This document shows positions 46,717 through 55,737 of a stretch of 64,000 nt of DNA, in pieces. Source of the stretch: an uncultured Dechloromonas sp. Lineage in GTDB: Bacteria; Pseudomonadota; Gammaproteobacteria; Burkholderiales; Rhodocyclaceae. The stretch is taken from the NCBI RefSeq assembly GCF_945957265.1, contig NZ_CAMFKO010000008.1, positions 1-64,000 on the forward strand, read 5' to 3'. Made by a program: the position numbers and the translations under genes. The notes under the pieces were generated by a model. The model was given only the letters and a program-made list of their open reading frames with translations, ran no database searches and was not told where the DNA came from. How positions within the stretch are numbered: position 1 is the first letter of the stretch; each line of letters starts with the position of its first letter.

Positions 46717-47925
46717 ATGACCACCGCCACCCTGCCCCCCGCCACGCACAGCGACATCGAAACGATCAGCCTGATCGGCTTCGTGCATGCCGTCTCGCAC
46801 TTCTTCCACCTCCTGCTGCCGCCGCTGTTTCCGTGGCTGATGCCGGAATTCGGCCTGAGCTTCACGGCCATCGGCGTGACGATGACGGTTTTCTTCATCG
46901 TTTCGGGCATCGGGCAGGCGACGGCGGGCTTCCTGGTCGACCGCTTCGGCGCCGCCCGCGTCCTCGGCTGCGGCATCGCCTGTTTCGCGCTGGCCGGGGT
47001 CGTGCTCCACTTCGCCACCGGCCTGCCCATGCTGATTGCCGTCGCCGCGCTGGCCGGCCTGGGCAACAGCGTCTTTCACCCGGCCGATTTCACCGTCCTC
47101 AACCGTCACGTTTCCCAGCCCCGCCTCGGCCATGCCTTCTCGGTGCACGGCCTCTCCGGCAACCTCGGCTGGGCGGCGGCGCCGATTTTCATGACCGGCA
47201 TCGCCAGCGCCGCCGGCTGGCGCACGGCGGCGCTGGCGGCCAGCCTCGTCGCCCTGTGCGCCATCGCGCTGCTCTTCTGGCGCCGCGCGGCGATCACCGA
47301 CACCGCGGCGCACCATGCGGAAAAAGCCCGTGAAAACGCCGGCCCGACCTTCGCCTTCCTGGGCTCGCGGGCGGTCTGGCTGTGCTTCCTGTTCTTCCTG
47401 CTCATCACCGCCGCCTTCGGCACCATCCAGAACTTCGCCAGCCCCATCCTGCAGGCCATGTACGGCCTGTCGCTGACCACGGCGGCCTTCGCCCTGTCGA
47501 CCTACCTGGTCGGCAGCGCCTGCGGCATCGTCCTCGGCGGCTTTCTCGCCGAGAAGGGCGAACACGACCTGCTGATCGCCGGCGCGCTGGGCCTGGCCGC
47601 CCTGCTGGCGATCCTCCTCGCCAGCGCCATCCTGCCTGCCGGGCTGATCCTGCCGCTGATGGCCGGCATCGGCTTTTGCACCGGCATCGCCGGCCCGTCG
47701 CGCGACCTGCTGGTGCGCAAGGCGGCCACCGCCCGCTTCGGCAAGGCGGCCTACGGGCGGGTCTACGGCTTCGTCTATTCCGGCCTCGACCTCGGCCTGG
47801 CGACCGCTCCGCTGATCTTCGGCGGCCTGATGGATGCCGGGAGATTCGGCGCCGTGCTGGTCGGCATCGCCATCCTGCAAACGCTGGCCATCTTCAGCGC
47901 CCTACGCGTCGGCAAGACGGTCTAA
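46717..47925 (+). CDS. MFS transporter next to an AraC regulator
   Basis: 402 residues from the ATG at 46717 (MTTATLPPATHSDIETISLI). Twelve membrane segments; VSHFFHLLLPPLFPWLMPEF and the loop VDRFGAARVLG after the second segment fit a drug/metabolite MFS carrier related to the fosmidomycin-resistance/sugar-phosphate exporters. Likely controlled by the divergent AraC protein. Substrate unknown. Its 3' end overlaps the convergent hybrid kinase gene by 4 bp. Confidence 0.9.
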   Translation: MTTATLPPATHSDIETISLIGFVHAVSHFFHLLLPPLFPWLMPEFGLSFTAIGVTMTVFFIVSGIGQATAGFLVDRFGAARVLGCGIACFALAGVVLHFATGLPMLIAVAALAGLGNSVFHPADFTVLNRHVSQPRLGHAFSVHGLSGNLGWAAAPIFMTGIASAAGWRTAALAASLVALCAIALLFWRRAAITDTAAHHAEKARENAGPTFAFLGSRAVWLCFLFFLLITAAFGTIQNFASPILQAMYGLSLTTAAFALSTYLVGSACGIVLGGFLAEKGEHDLLIAGALGLAALLAILLASAILPAGLILPLMAGIGFCTGIAGPSRDLLVRKAATARFGKAAYGRVYGFVYSGLDLGLATAPLIFGGLMDAGRFGAVLVGIAILQTLAIFSALRVGKTV

Positions 47926-50585
47926 ACGACGCCGGAACGGAAGGACAGGCTGTGGGTACGCTCAATCCAGAGCAATAGTTTGGTAAAGAGCACATCGGGA
48001 TCGACCGGCTTGGCGATATGGTCGTCCATTCCGGCCGCAACGCAGGTCTGGCGGTCTTCCTCGAAGGCATTCGCGGTCATGGCGAGAATGGGCGTGCTCA
48101 TGTTGAGGGAGTCCTGGCGAACGGCCCTGGTGGCTTCGACACCGTTCATGTTCGGCATTTGCATGTCCATCAGGATGACCGCGTAGCGCGTGTTTTTCGC
48201 CATGCTTAGCGCCTCGGCACCATCCCTGGCGAGGCTGACCCGAAGCCCGATATCTTCCAGAAGCGCGGAAGACACTTCCTGGTTGATCGGTTCGTCCTCC
48301 ACCAGGAGTATATGGGCCCCGCCGTAGTTGGCCTGCAGCCTGGCCTCGGCCGATAGATCGCAGCCCGTTTCGCTTCGTTCCGTTTCGCTGCCTTTGTCGA
48401 TGTCCACGTAGAACCGGAAAGTGCTGCCTGTGCCATGCGTGCTCTCGACCTGAATTTCTCCGCCCATCATTTCCACGAGCCGCTTGCAAATGGCCAGCCC
48501 CAGCCCCGTTCCGCCATATTTCCGGGTCATCGAGCTGTCGGCCTGTTCAAAGGCCAGAAACAACCGTTTCTGCTGCTCCGCCTGAATGCCGATGCCGGTA
48601 TCCCTGACCTCGCAAAGCAAACGGACGTGATTGGCCTGTTCTTCAAGAATGCGTGCCGAAACGGTGATGGAGCCCTGCTCCGTAAACTTGAGCGCATTTC
48701 CGGCAAGGTTGAGGAGCACCTGGCCAAGACGCAACGGGTCTCCCGACAAGGGGAGCGAGCGCAGCGTCTCGGGCACGTCGAAGACCAGCGCCAGGTGCTT
48801 TTCCTGCACCTTGCTGGCGATCAGGTTGTGCAGGTTGTGCAGGACATCCCCAAGCTTGAACTCGACCTGTTCGAGCGTCAGGCACCCGGCCTCGATCTTG
48901 GAAATGTCGAGGATGTTGTTGATGACGGCAAGAAGGTGCTGGGAAGAACTGTTGACCGTCTCCAGCTGATGGCGCAGCTTGGCATCGGTGGCGTGGCGCA
49001 GGGCAATGCGAACCATCCCCATGATGCCGTTCATCGGCGTTCGCAATTCATGCGACATGTTGGACAGGAAGGTGCTCTTTGCCAGGCTGGCTGCTTCCGC
49101 CGCCTCTTTGGCGAGGATCAGTCCCTTGTTTGCCTCCACCAGCTCGTGCGTCTGTTCGGCAATGATTTCCTCAAGACGGGACCGATAGTTTTCCAGTTCG
49201 GCAATGTTCTGCTTGTTTTCGGTAATGTCCAGGAAGCTTCCGATAATCCCCGCCACCAGTCCGCGCTCGTCGTAGAAGACCGCCTTGCTGTACATGACAT
49301 TCCGCAACTCCCCCCGACTGTCCCGGATGACGTATTCGTAGCGCTGTGCGCTCGGATTCCGCATCAACTCCAGGTCTTTCTGGTGGTAGGTGGATGCCAT
49401 TTCGTCGGGCCAGAGTTCCATCACGGTCTTGCCCTGAATGTCAGCCTCGCTAACCCCCAGCGTCTGGCAGAACATGGTGTTGCAGCCCAGATATCGCCCG
49501 GCACGGTCCTTGTAGAAAATGGCGATGGGAATGGTGTCGAGCAGCCCCTGCTTGAAGGACAGGGCCCTGAGTTCGGTATCCTGCGCCTGCTGCACGGCAT
49601 CATTGAGTTCAATGAGCTCCCGCTGCCGCATCGAGCGCAGGATAGCCAGCCCCGCAATCATCATCAGTCCGCCAGCCAATATCACCCAGGCGATTTTTCC
49701 CTGCGATGCCCGGAGGATCTCGATGCGGTCGATCTTCGGGATCAGGTACCAGTCGGTGTTCTCGATCTGGCGGACGACGCCGATGATGCTGGCGTTGCGG
49801 TAATCGGTGCCGCGAATGACCTCCCCGACCCTGGCTTCGCCGCGCAGCACGCGGGCGCTCGGCAAATTGGGCGCGCTGAGCGGTTGGCGTAGCGTGTCGT
49901 TACCGGACAGGTACTTCACGGCATTGAGATAAACCACCTCGTCGCCCTCTTTCCGGAAAATGATCGTTTCCGACGAGGCGCTTGGAACAGGCCAGAAATC
50001 CAGGAACGGACCGAAAAAATCGGTGCCATGTATGCGCAGCACGACGATGCTGTCGAGACTTTCCCGGTCGCTGCCAATCGGCGCCACAAAATCCATTTGA
50101 CCTTTGGTCGATGGATTGTTGCCCCGATAGATTTCGGTGCGCTGAGGGCTTCCCGTTCGAATGGCCAGCTGAATCGCCCGGGATAGTTCCGGTTCGACCG
50201 TTTCGGGAAGCTCCCCCACGCCGACAAGCAGCTTGCCCTGTCGATCGAACATCATGGCCGCGCGATATTTTAAGGCCGAGAGATACTGCCCCAGCAAGCC
50301 CCGCAACTCGGCCTCGGCGGGCAAGTATCCGTCATCCTTCCAGTGCTGGCGTAGTTCGGCGAATCGCTTGCGGCCGGAAAGAATCGTGGCATCGCCGGTA
50401 CGCCCTTCCAGCCACTGGGCCAGCTGTCGGGACTTGAGATCCGCCACCGCTTGAAGACGGGCGATGTGCTCGGTCTCCTCGGCATGGAAAGCGCTAAACA
50501 TGCCTACGCAGGTCAGCGCAAGAACCGTCAACACATGCCCAATTTGCCAGTAATGCCATCGAAGATTGAACTGACCGAGTTGCAC
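47922..50585 (-). CDS. Hybrid sensor histidine kinase / response regulator
   Basis: 887 residues from a GTG at 50585. Domain order: membrane helix (about 16-34), periplasmic sensor (35-290), second helix ([20 protein letters not shown], about 295-315), PAS with PAC ([20 protein letters not shown] onward), coiled coil, HisKA ([20 protein letters not shown] with phosphoacceptor His), HATPase ([34 protein letters not shown]), and a C-terminal REC domain ([20 protein letters not shown]; acceptor Asp in [13 protein letters not shown]). A phosphorelay sensor kinase; the ligand and output partner are unknown. AT-rich upstream region. Confidence 0.93.
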   Translation of the reverse strand: MQLGQFNLRWHYWQIGHVLTVLALTCVGMFSAFHAEETEHIARLQAVADLKSRQLAQWLEGRTGDATILSGRKRFAELRQHWKDDGYLPAEAELRGLLGQYLSALKYRAAMMFDRQGKLLVGVGELPETVEPELSRAIQLAIRTGSPQRTEIYRGNNPSTKGQMDFVAPIGSDRESLDSIVVLRIHGTDFFGPFLDFWPVPSASSETIIFRKEGDEVVYLNAVKYLSGNDTLRQPLSAPNLPSARVLRGEARVGEVIRGTDYRNASIIGVVRQIENTDWYLIPKIDRIEILRASQGKIAWVILAGGLMMIAGLAILRSMRQRELIELNDAVQQAQDTELRALSFKQGLLDTIPIAIFYKDRAGRYLGCNTMFCQTLGVSEADIQGKTVMELWPDEMASTYHQKDLELMRNPSAQRYEYVIRDSRGELRNVMYSKAVFYDERGLVAGIIGSFLDITENKQNIAELENYRSRLEEIIAEQTHELVEANKGLILAKEAAEAASLAKSTFLSNMSHELRTPMNGIMGMVRIALRHATDAKLRHQLETVNSSSQHLLAVINNILDISKIEAGCLTLEQVEFKLGDVLHNLHNLIASKVQEKHLALVFDVPETLRSLPLSGDPLRLGQVLLNLAGNALKFTEQGSITVSARILEEQANHVRLLCEVRDTGIGIQAEQQKRLFLAFEQADSSMTRKYGGTGLGLAICKRLVEMMGGEIQVESTHGTGSTFRFYVDIDKGSETERSETGCDLSAEARLQANYGGAHILLVEDEPINQEVSSALLEDIGLRVSLARDGAEALSMAKNTRYAVILMDMQMPNMNGVEATRAVRQDSLNMSTPILAMTANAFEEDRQTCVAAGMDDHIAKPVDPDVLFTKLLLWIERTHSLSFRSGVV

Positions 50586-50689
50586 AGAAAATTCCGGAAA
50601 TACAGCGAATTAATTATTTTATTATATTTACAACATAATCCAAAATAACTAGCAAAAATTGGTTTGTCGGTTTTGCAGAATGCCGCGAA

Positions 50690-51580
50690 CTACAGCCCCC
50701 GCGCCCAGGCCGGCCGCAGACGGGCCGCTTCGGGCGCGGCGACGGCCTGGCGCACCTGCTGCAACAGCCGCTCCTTGTCGGCGCCCAGTGTCCCCTTGAG
50801 AACCAGCCAGTTCGAGGCATGGTCGCTGCGGAAGACCGTTCGCTCCAGTTCCAGGCCGGACAGGAAGCGTTCCATCTCGACGAACAGTTCGTGCTGGCCC
50901 AGCGGCTCCCAGCCGGGGAAGCCGGCGCGCAGGCGGCCTTCGCCCGTGGGAAAGCTGACCACCAGCGTCGCCAGGTACTCCGGCTGCGTGGCGTTGGCGA
51001 GGCGTGCCGAGTTGTCGGCGTGCTGCGCCGACAGAAGCTTGCCACCCAGGCCGTTGAGGATCATCACCGAACGGGTGATGCCGGCATTGCCCAGCTTGTC
51101 CAGCGCAGCGCAGGTGCTGTCGAAAGTTTCGCCCTTCTGGACGGCGGCCAGCACCTGGTCGTCGCCGGATTCGGCCCCGACGTAGACCATCTTCAGGCCG
51201 GCGGCGGCCAGCTCGTCGATTTCCTGCTGGCTCTTCTTGCGCAGGTTGCGCGGCAGGCAGTACGACGAAATGCGACGAACGGCCGGCAGGTGCGCGCGAA
51301 TCGCCTCGAGGATGGCGAGCAGGCGCCGGGTGGGCAGCACCAGCGCATCGCCATCGGCCAGGAACACCCGGCGCACCTGGTCGCCGTAGCGCTCGCCAGT
51401 CAGGCGTATGCTCTCCAGCACCTCGTCCGCTTCGCGCGCCTTGAATTTCTTCTGCGGCGCGGTGTACATCTCGCAGAAGGTGCACTGGTTCCACGAACAG
51501 CCGTCGGTGACCGGCAGGATCAGCGACTCCGCCTCGCTCGGCGGGCGGAATACCGGCTCGACGTAGCGGATCGGAATCAC
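50690..51580 (-). CDS. Radical SAM protein
   Basis: 296 residues. The [4Fe-4S] motif Cys-x3-Cys-x2-Cys is present (DGCSWNQCTFCEMYTAP, about 28-44). GADALV-type SAM contacts: VFLADGDALVLP, and VYVGAESGDDQVLAAVQKGE (about 132-151). It belongs to the B12-independent HemN/elongator-like clade of uncharacterised radical SAM enzymes. It overlaps the upstream thioesterase gene by 4 bp, so they are co-expressed; the substrate is unknown. Confidence 0.9.
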   Translation of the reverse strand: MIPIRYVEPVFRPPSEAESLILPVTDGCSWNQCTFCEMYTAPQKKFKAREADEVLESIRLTGERYGDQVRRVFLADGDALVLPTRRLLAILEAIRAHLPAVRRISSYCLPRNLRKKSQQEIDELAAAGLKMVYVGAESGDDQVLAAVQKGETFDSTCAALDKLGNAGITRSVMILNGLGGKLLSAQHADNSARLANATQPEYLATLVVSFPTGEGRLRAGFPGWEPLGQHELFVEMERFLSGLELERTVFRSDHASNWLVLKGTLGADKERLLQQVRQAVAAPEAARLRPAWARGL

Positions 51581-52005
51581 GCCGCGCCGGCCTTGGCGAT
51601 GAAGGCCGGCGGGACTGCGGCCGGCTTGCGCTCGCCGTAGTCGAAGAACATGATCCCGTGCTTGCCGCGCGCCACTTCCCGTCCGCTCGCCTTGTCGGCC
51701 AGTTGCCAGACCAGGTCGCAGCCGTACTTGTTGAAATCGTTGGCGGCCATGCTGACGACCAGCGTTTCGCCGTGAAAGGCTTCGGAACGATACTGGGCGG
51801 CCACGTCGGCGACGATGATGCCGACGCCCTCGACATCGAGTTCGGTATAGCCGAGGAACTTGAAGAAGCGGACCCGCGCTTCGGAAACGAGCGACATCAG
51901 CTGGGCGTTGTCGAGGTGATGCCCGTAGTTGATGTGGCCGATGTAGATGGTGATGTCGGTCGAGAACGGGAATGCGTCGGGGAGTTCGATCTTGATGCGG
52001 GGCAT
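51577..52005 (-). CDS. Acyl-CoA thioesterase, hotdog family
   Basis: 142 residues from the ATG at 52005 (MPRIKIELPDAFPFSTDITI). Hotdog pattern IYIGHINYGHHLDNAQLMSL, VSEARVRFFKFLGY, GIGIIVADVAAQYRSEAFHG-like order. Probably a thioesterase of YbgC/FadM relatedness. Coupled with the radical SAM gene. Divergent from the HNH gene interrupted by the mobile element (74 bp apart). Confidence 0.85.
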   Translation of the reverse strand: MPRIKIELPDAFPFSTDITIYIGHINYGHHLDNAQLMSLVSEARVRFFKFLGYTELDVEGVGIIVADVAAQYRSEAFHGETLVVSMAANDFNKYGCDLVWQLADKASGREVARGKHGIMFFDYGERKPAAVPPAFIAKAGAA

Positions 52006-52079
52006 GGTTCTGGCGCCGGAGAGGAAAAAGGGAATTCTAGGGCTTGCGGCGTAGAATCGGGTAACCATCGGAGATTGCC

Positions 52080-52324
52080 ATGAAACAGATCGACCACAGC
52101 CGCCTCGACCAGATCGTCCTCGACGCCCGCAAGGCGGCAGATGCCCGCGCCGAGGGCTACCGCGAAAAGGCGCTCAAGATTTACCCGTGGATCTGCGGCC
52201 GTTGCGCCCGCGAATTCACCCACGCCAACCTGCGCGAACTGACCGTGCATCACCGCGACCACAACCACGACAACAACCCGGCGGACGGCAGCAACTGGGA
52301 ACTGCTATGCCTCTACTGCCACGA
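52080..52324 (+). pseudogene. HNH nuclease gene, 5' part, interrupted by the mobile element
   Basis: ATG at 52080 opens a YajD-like HNH endonuclease (MKQIDHSRLDQIVLDARKAA), with CGRC zinc knuckle, the HNH core (LTVHHRDHNHDNNPADGSNW) and LLCLYCHD. The coding sequence is cut after TGCCACGA at 52324. Reading on through the element gives a short foreign tail. Rejoining 52324 to 63589 restores 369 bp in frame ending at 63712 (122 aa). The gene is therefore a real, disrupted target; the truncated product keeps most of the HNH core but loses the last metal-side helix. Confidence 0.92.
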
Positions 52325-52351
52325 CACCCACGAACAGGAATATGTGGACAT
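52325..52351 (+). repeat. Left terminal inverted repeat of the element
   Basis: CACCCACGAACAG (52325-52337), six bases, then GTGGACAT (52344-52351). It matches the right end (reverse complement) at 12 of 13 and 8 of 8 bases. GTGGACAT recurs at 52373-52380, 29 bp inward, a possible second recombinase-binding site. Confidence 0.85.
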
Positions 52352-52404
52352 ACACCCCTCGTGTTTTATATTGTGGACATGCACGACATCGGGAGTGAGC
52401 ATTG

Positions 52405-52716
52405 ATGGATACAACAGGCAGTTCGGAAGGCTGCCCAGCAGGGCAGACGACGCACGTCGAAGGGCAGCAGCCCGTAGGCGTGTTGGTCGAGACCGCACGC
52501 GACCAAAGTGTTCTTGACTGGCTTATTCGACAAGTCGGGAAGGACGCGATTGCTGAAGCAGTTAGCCGCTTAGTAGGACATCGGCGTCCCTACGTGTCCA
52601 ATGTTGCCAGGGCGCTTGGCCTTACACCGCCGCCCGACCTAGTGCTTTCCTGTCCCGAGGACGTGCAACGCCATCTTGCGCAATGCAAGGCCATTCTGAG
52701 CGGTGGTAAGCAGTAA
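52405..52716 (+). CDS. Small ORF at the head of the recombinase operon (103 aa)
   Basis: From the ATG at 52405 (MDTTGSSEGCPAGQTTHVEG); a TTG one codon upstream is possible. The C-terminal half (VGKDAIAEAVSRLVGHRRPY, VSNVARALGLTPPPDLVLS) could form a helix-turn-helix-like unit and suggests DNA binding. It is 44 bp before the first recombinase, in the same direction. No family recognised. Candidate regulator or directionality factor of the element. Confidence 0.6.
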   Translation: MDTTGSSEGCPAGQTTHVEGQQPVGVLVETARDQSVLDWLIRQVGKDAIAEAVSRLVGHRRPYVSNVARALGLTPPPDLVLSCPEDVQRHLAQCKAILSGGKQ

Positions 52717-52760
52717 TGCCCCCAACTGTAATGGTTGGCGCCACGTTTTGAGACGCTGCG

Positions 52761-54023
52761 ATGGCCAACCTTGAGTACATTGATTTCAAGCCCCTCAGAG
52801 AAGTCATTGATGACTGTTCGCTGACATGGGAATCCGATAGGCTGTCGCGTCCTATTCCACGGTTGCCTCAACTATTCTGGAAAAACGGCGAAGGATGGGC
52901 CGAAGCCAACCACTGGGCGTTAGAAAAGGCGACGTCGCTCAAAACTGACATAGAGACGGTGAAGGCGCTCATGAAGCATCTATATGCCTATGCCCGTTTC
53001 CTTGAAGAGAAAGCGCTTGATTGGAGGCATTTCCCCGTGCGGCTTGCCGACCGAGCTATCGTGCTTTTCCGCGGCCACCTCATCGAGCAAATAAACCACG
53101 GCAGCTTAGCCTCCAGCACTGCTCGAGCACGCATGGCGGCGACCATCCAATTCTATCGCCATGCCGACGCACATGGCTTCGTAAGGCTCGAATCTCCAAT
53201 GTGGACGGATAGGTCCGTCGTCATTCCATTCTATGACGCTACAGGATTCAAACGTGCCATGGTACGGGCAACTACAGACCTTGCCATTCCGAATAGGAGC
53301 CGGCCTGGCATTACACTCGAGGATGGCTTAACTCCATTGCGTACCGAACATATGGAGCAATTACTGTGGTTTACCTCCAATGAGGGGTTGGATGAACTCC
53401 ACCTAATGCTCCTCACCGGATTCTTTACCGGTGCTCGCATTGGAACCATCACAACTCTAAGTATTGGCAATCTTGAGCGGGCATTGCCCGACCCTTTCAT
53501 GAAAGGTTTTTTCCTCCTTCGCATAGGTCCGGGCACTGGGGTTGCTACCAAGTTCGATGTCGAGGGAGACCTTCTGATTCCAGATTTTCTGCTCGCCGCA
53601 CTCAAAGCCTATGCTTACTCTCCGCATCGGTTGCTTCGGGAAAGCAAGGCCTCCCGGAGGCATCGCTCGATATTATTCTTGACGAAATACGGCGCTCCTT
53701 ACACGCAAGGCTCGATTGGTCGGCTCATGACCAACTTGCGTCGGTCTGCAGTTAGCGCAGGACTAAAGTTCATGGAGCGATTCAAGTTCCATCAAACGCG
53801 CGCTACTTACGGCACATGGCTGATGCGCCTCGCATTGAGTGTTACCACAGAGGCCAATGCTATTGAACTGGTCAAAGGTGCAATGCTGCACAAGCACGAG
53901 TCGATAACCTTTGGTTATGTTCGTTTTATTGGAGTATCCAAAGGAAAGGCCGAAGCCGCAGAGGCATTCACCAAAGCTTTTACGGGACTAAGCGGCAGAA
54001 ATTGGAACGCCATTCATGCCTGA
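52761..54023 (+). CDS. Tyrosine recombinase 1 (TnpA-like)
   Basis: 420 residues. N-terminal arm/core-binding domain (about 40-200). The catalytic domain has the Arg I box TGFFTGARIGTITTLSIGNL (about 213-232), the His-x-x-Arg box FKFHQTRATYGTWL (about 341-354), and a later His and Tyr (AMLHKHESITFGYVRF) as the expected nucleophile region. All key residues appear intact, so it is probably active. It overlaps recombinase 2 by 8 bp. Likely makes one of the strand exchanges in excision and integration. Confidence 0.9.
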   Translation: MANLEYIDFKPLREVIDDCSLTWESDRLSRPIPRLPQLFWKNGEGWAEANHWALEKATSLKTDIETVKALMKHLYAYARFLEEKALDWRHFPVRLADRAIVLFRGHLIEQINHGSLASSTARARMAATIQFYRHADAHGFVRLESPMWTDRSVVIPFYDATGFKRAMVRATTDLAIPNRSRPGITLEDGLTPLRTEHMEQLLWFTSNEGLDELHLMLLTGFFTGARIGTITTLSIGNLERALPDPFMKGFFLLRIGPGTGVATKFDVEGDLLIPDFLLAALKAYAYSPHRLLRESKASRRHRSILFLTKYGAPYTQGSIGRLMTNLRRSAVSAGLKFMERFKFHQTRATYGTWLMRLALSVTTEANAIELVKGAMLHKHESITFGYVRFIGVSKGKAEAAEAFTKAFTGLSGRNWNAIHA

Positions 54024-55737
54024 AGGCTGGCAACTCCCTGACCTGACATTTCCCATGGTTAAACTTGGCCGAAGGGAGACGCCATGGGACCTCAAGCCAT
54101 TGCTTTACCGAGGAGGCGCTGCGGCAAATGTCGGAAAAGTAGCAGCATTAGTCAGAACGGGCGAGCTAGGCGTTCCTCAGTTCGAGCGACTTAAACTGGT
54201 TCAGTCGCTGCATGAGTCCATTACAGGCAAACTGGTCGGTGGTGGCAGCAAGACAACTCAAGCCAGCACTCTCGATAACTTGCGTGCATTCTTTGCATGG
54301 GCCGAGGATGCGAATCATCCTCTGACACTTGAGACTGTGGCTGCAACCTACCTGCACTGGACGGATGCTCTTTTGCGCAGGGTACGAGTTGTCAAAGACA
54401 TCACTAAAAATTCGGCATACACCGAAGCCCTGCGAGTCAGCGGCATTCTGGACTTGGTATTACTGCGTTCCACACCATTGATTCAATTGTCACGGTTAGA
54501 CAAACCTCCGAAGTGCAAGACCGTGCATGGTGTGAAAGCCGACAAGCAAAACCTTGAGTGGACGTTTTCATTTGGACACATGCTTCAGGATATTTGCGAC
54601 AACCTTTCGATTAGTGCGATATGGGGACCCTTACCGGTTGTCATAACTCTTCGCAGTGGCAATGTCTTGGAAGAATGGTCAAAACTAAAACCGGCGGATA
54701 CCAGAATATCTGCCAAGCGGGATACCGAAAGTCGGCGTAACAATGCAAGAGTATCGGATAAAACTCGGGCCGCCCATGCCAATGACCGGACACTACGCAC
54801 ACGCTACCCCCTAACCAATCTTCGGGTCGAAGCGGAATTGCTGATGTTTATTGGGCAGACCGGCATGAATTTGGGGCAGGCCTACAAACTAAAGCTACGA
54901 AATTTCTTTTTTTCATCAGATATTGACGGTTACAAAGTTAAGGACCGAAAAAGTCGACGGGGCGGTGAGGTTCTTTTTGAAATATACAAGGAGTATCGGG
55001 CCCATTTCGAACGCTACTTGGACTGGCGCCGAGAGATATTCCCCGAAGATGAGCGACTATTTCCTTTCGTAACTCAAAGCCGAAGTGCTACGAGGGCAAC
55101 TCCTTTCAGCAGAATTCGAACAACATGCAAAAAGCTCGGACTTTCGTATATAGCACCTTCGGTTCTACGGAAAACCAGGATTAACTGGCTACTGCGTAGA
55201 AGTGGGGACCCGGACCTTACGGCGGAGATGGCGCAACACACCAAGGAAACATTGCTCACCGTGTATGAAGAGCCCAGTCTTCAACGTGCCATGGGCGAAA
55301 TAATGCGTTTCTGGGCTCAGTCAGACCCAGCTTTGGTCCGCACCACTCCTGTCGCTCCAGGGGAATGCAACGGAACCCCTGCACCGGTGAAAAACATACC
55401 CAATGATGCGCCTACGCCGGATTGTATTCGGGCCTCAGGGTGCCTATGGTGCGAACATCACCGCGACATTGATACGCAGGACTACGTCTGGTCGCTAGGC
55501 TGTTTTCGACATCTCAAAATAATAGAACTGAGCAAGTACCGCGCCCCGGAAATTGGGGCAGAAAAACATCCGGCAGAGCACGCGGTAAATCGCCTTAGCG
55601 ACAAACTTGGATGGTTCCGGCAATCCAACGAACTTCGTAAAGGCTGGGTCGAAGAGACCTTGGCCCGCATAGAAGAAGGCAACTATCACCCCGATTGGGT
55701 GCGTTTGATTGAGGACGAGGAAGGGCGGGCTTCATGA
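54016..55737 (+). CDS. Tyrosine recombinase 2 (TnpB-like), degenerate Arg I position
   Basis: 573 residues. The catalytic part starts near 270: LMFIGQTGMNLGQAYKLKL occupies the Arg I box but has Asn-Leu-Gly instead of the usual Arg. Box II reads PSVLRKTRINWLLRRSGD with Leu where His is usual but with Arg kept, and QHTKETLLTVYEEPS carries the His and Tyr. A Cys/His cluster at about 470-495 (CIRASGCLWCEHHRDIDT) may bind zinc. In recombinase trios one member is often partly degenerate and may be structural. Overlaps recombinase 3 by 4 bp. Confidence 0.87.
   Translation: MPEGWQLPDLTFPMVKLGRRETPWDLKPLLYRGGAAANVGKVAALVRTGELGVPQFERLKLVQSLHESITGKLVGGGSKTTQASTLDNLRAFFAWAEDANHPLTLETVAATYLHWTDALLRRVRVVKDITKNSAYTEALRVSGILDLVLLRSTPLIQLSRLDKPPKCKTVHGVKADKQNLEWTFSFGHMLQDICDNLSISAIWGPLPVVITLRSGNVLEEWSKLKPADTRISAKRDTESRRNNARVSDKTRAAHANDRTLRTRYPLTNLRVEAELLMFIGQTGMNLGQAYKLKLRNFFFSSDIDGYKVKDRKSRRGGEVLFEIYKEYRAHFERYLDWRREIFPEDERLFPFVTQSRSATRATPFSRIRTTCKKLGLSYIAPSVLRKTRINWLLRRSGDPDLTAEMAQHTKETLLTVYEEPSLQRAMGEIMRFWAQSDPALVRTTPVAPGECNGTPAPVKNIPNDAPTPDCIRASGCLWCEHHRDIDTQDYVWSLGCFRHLKIIELSKYRAPEIGAEKHPAEHAVNRLSDKLGWFRQSNELRKGWVEETLARIEEGNYHPDWVRLIEDEEGRAS

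Noticed and set aside
52313-52517. Extension of the HNH gene through the left end of the element
   Set aside because: The open tail after CHD is chance read-through into element DNA; the true 3' part is at 63589-63712.
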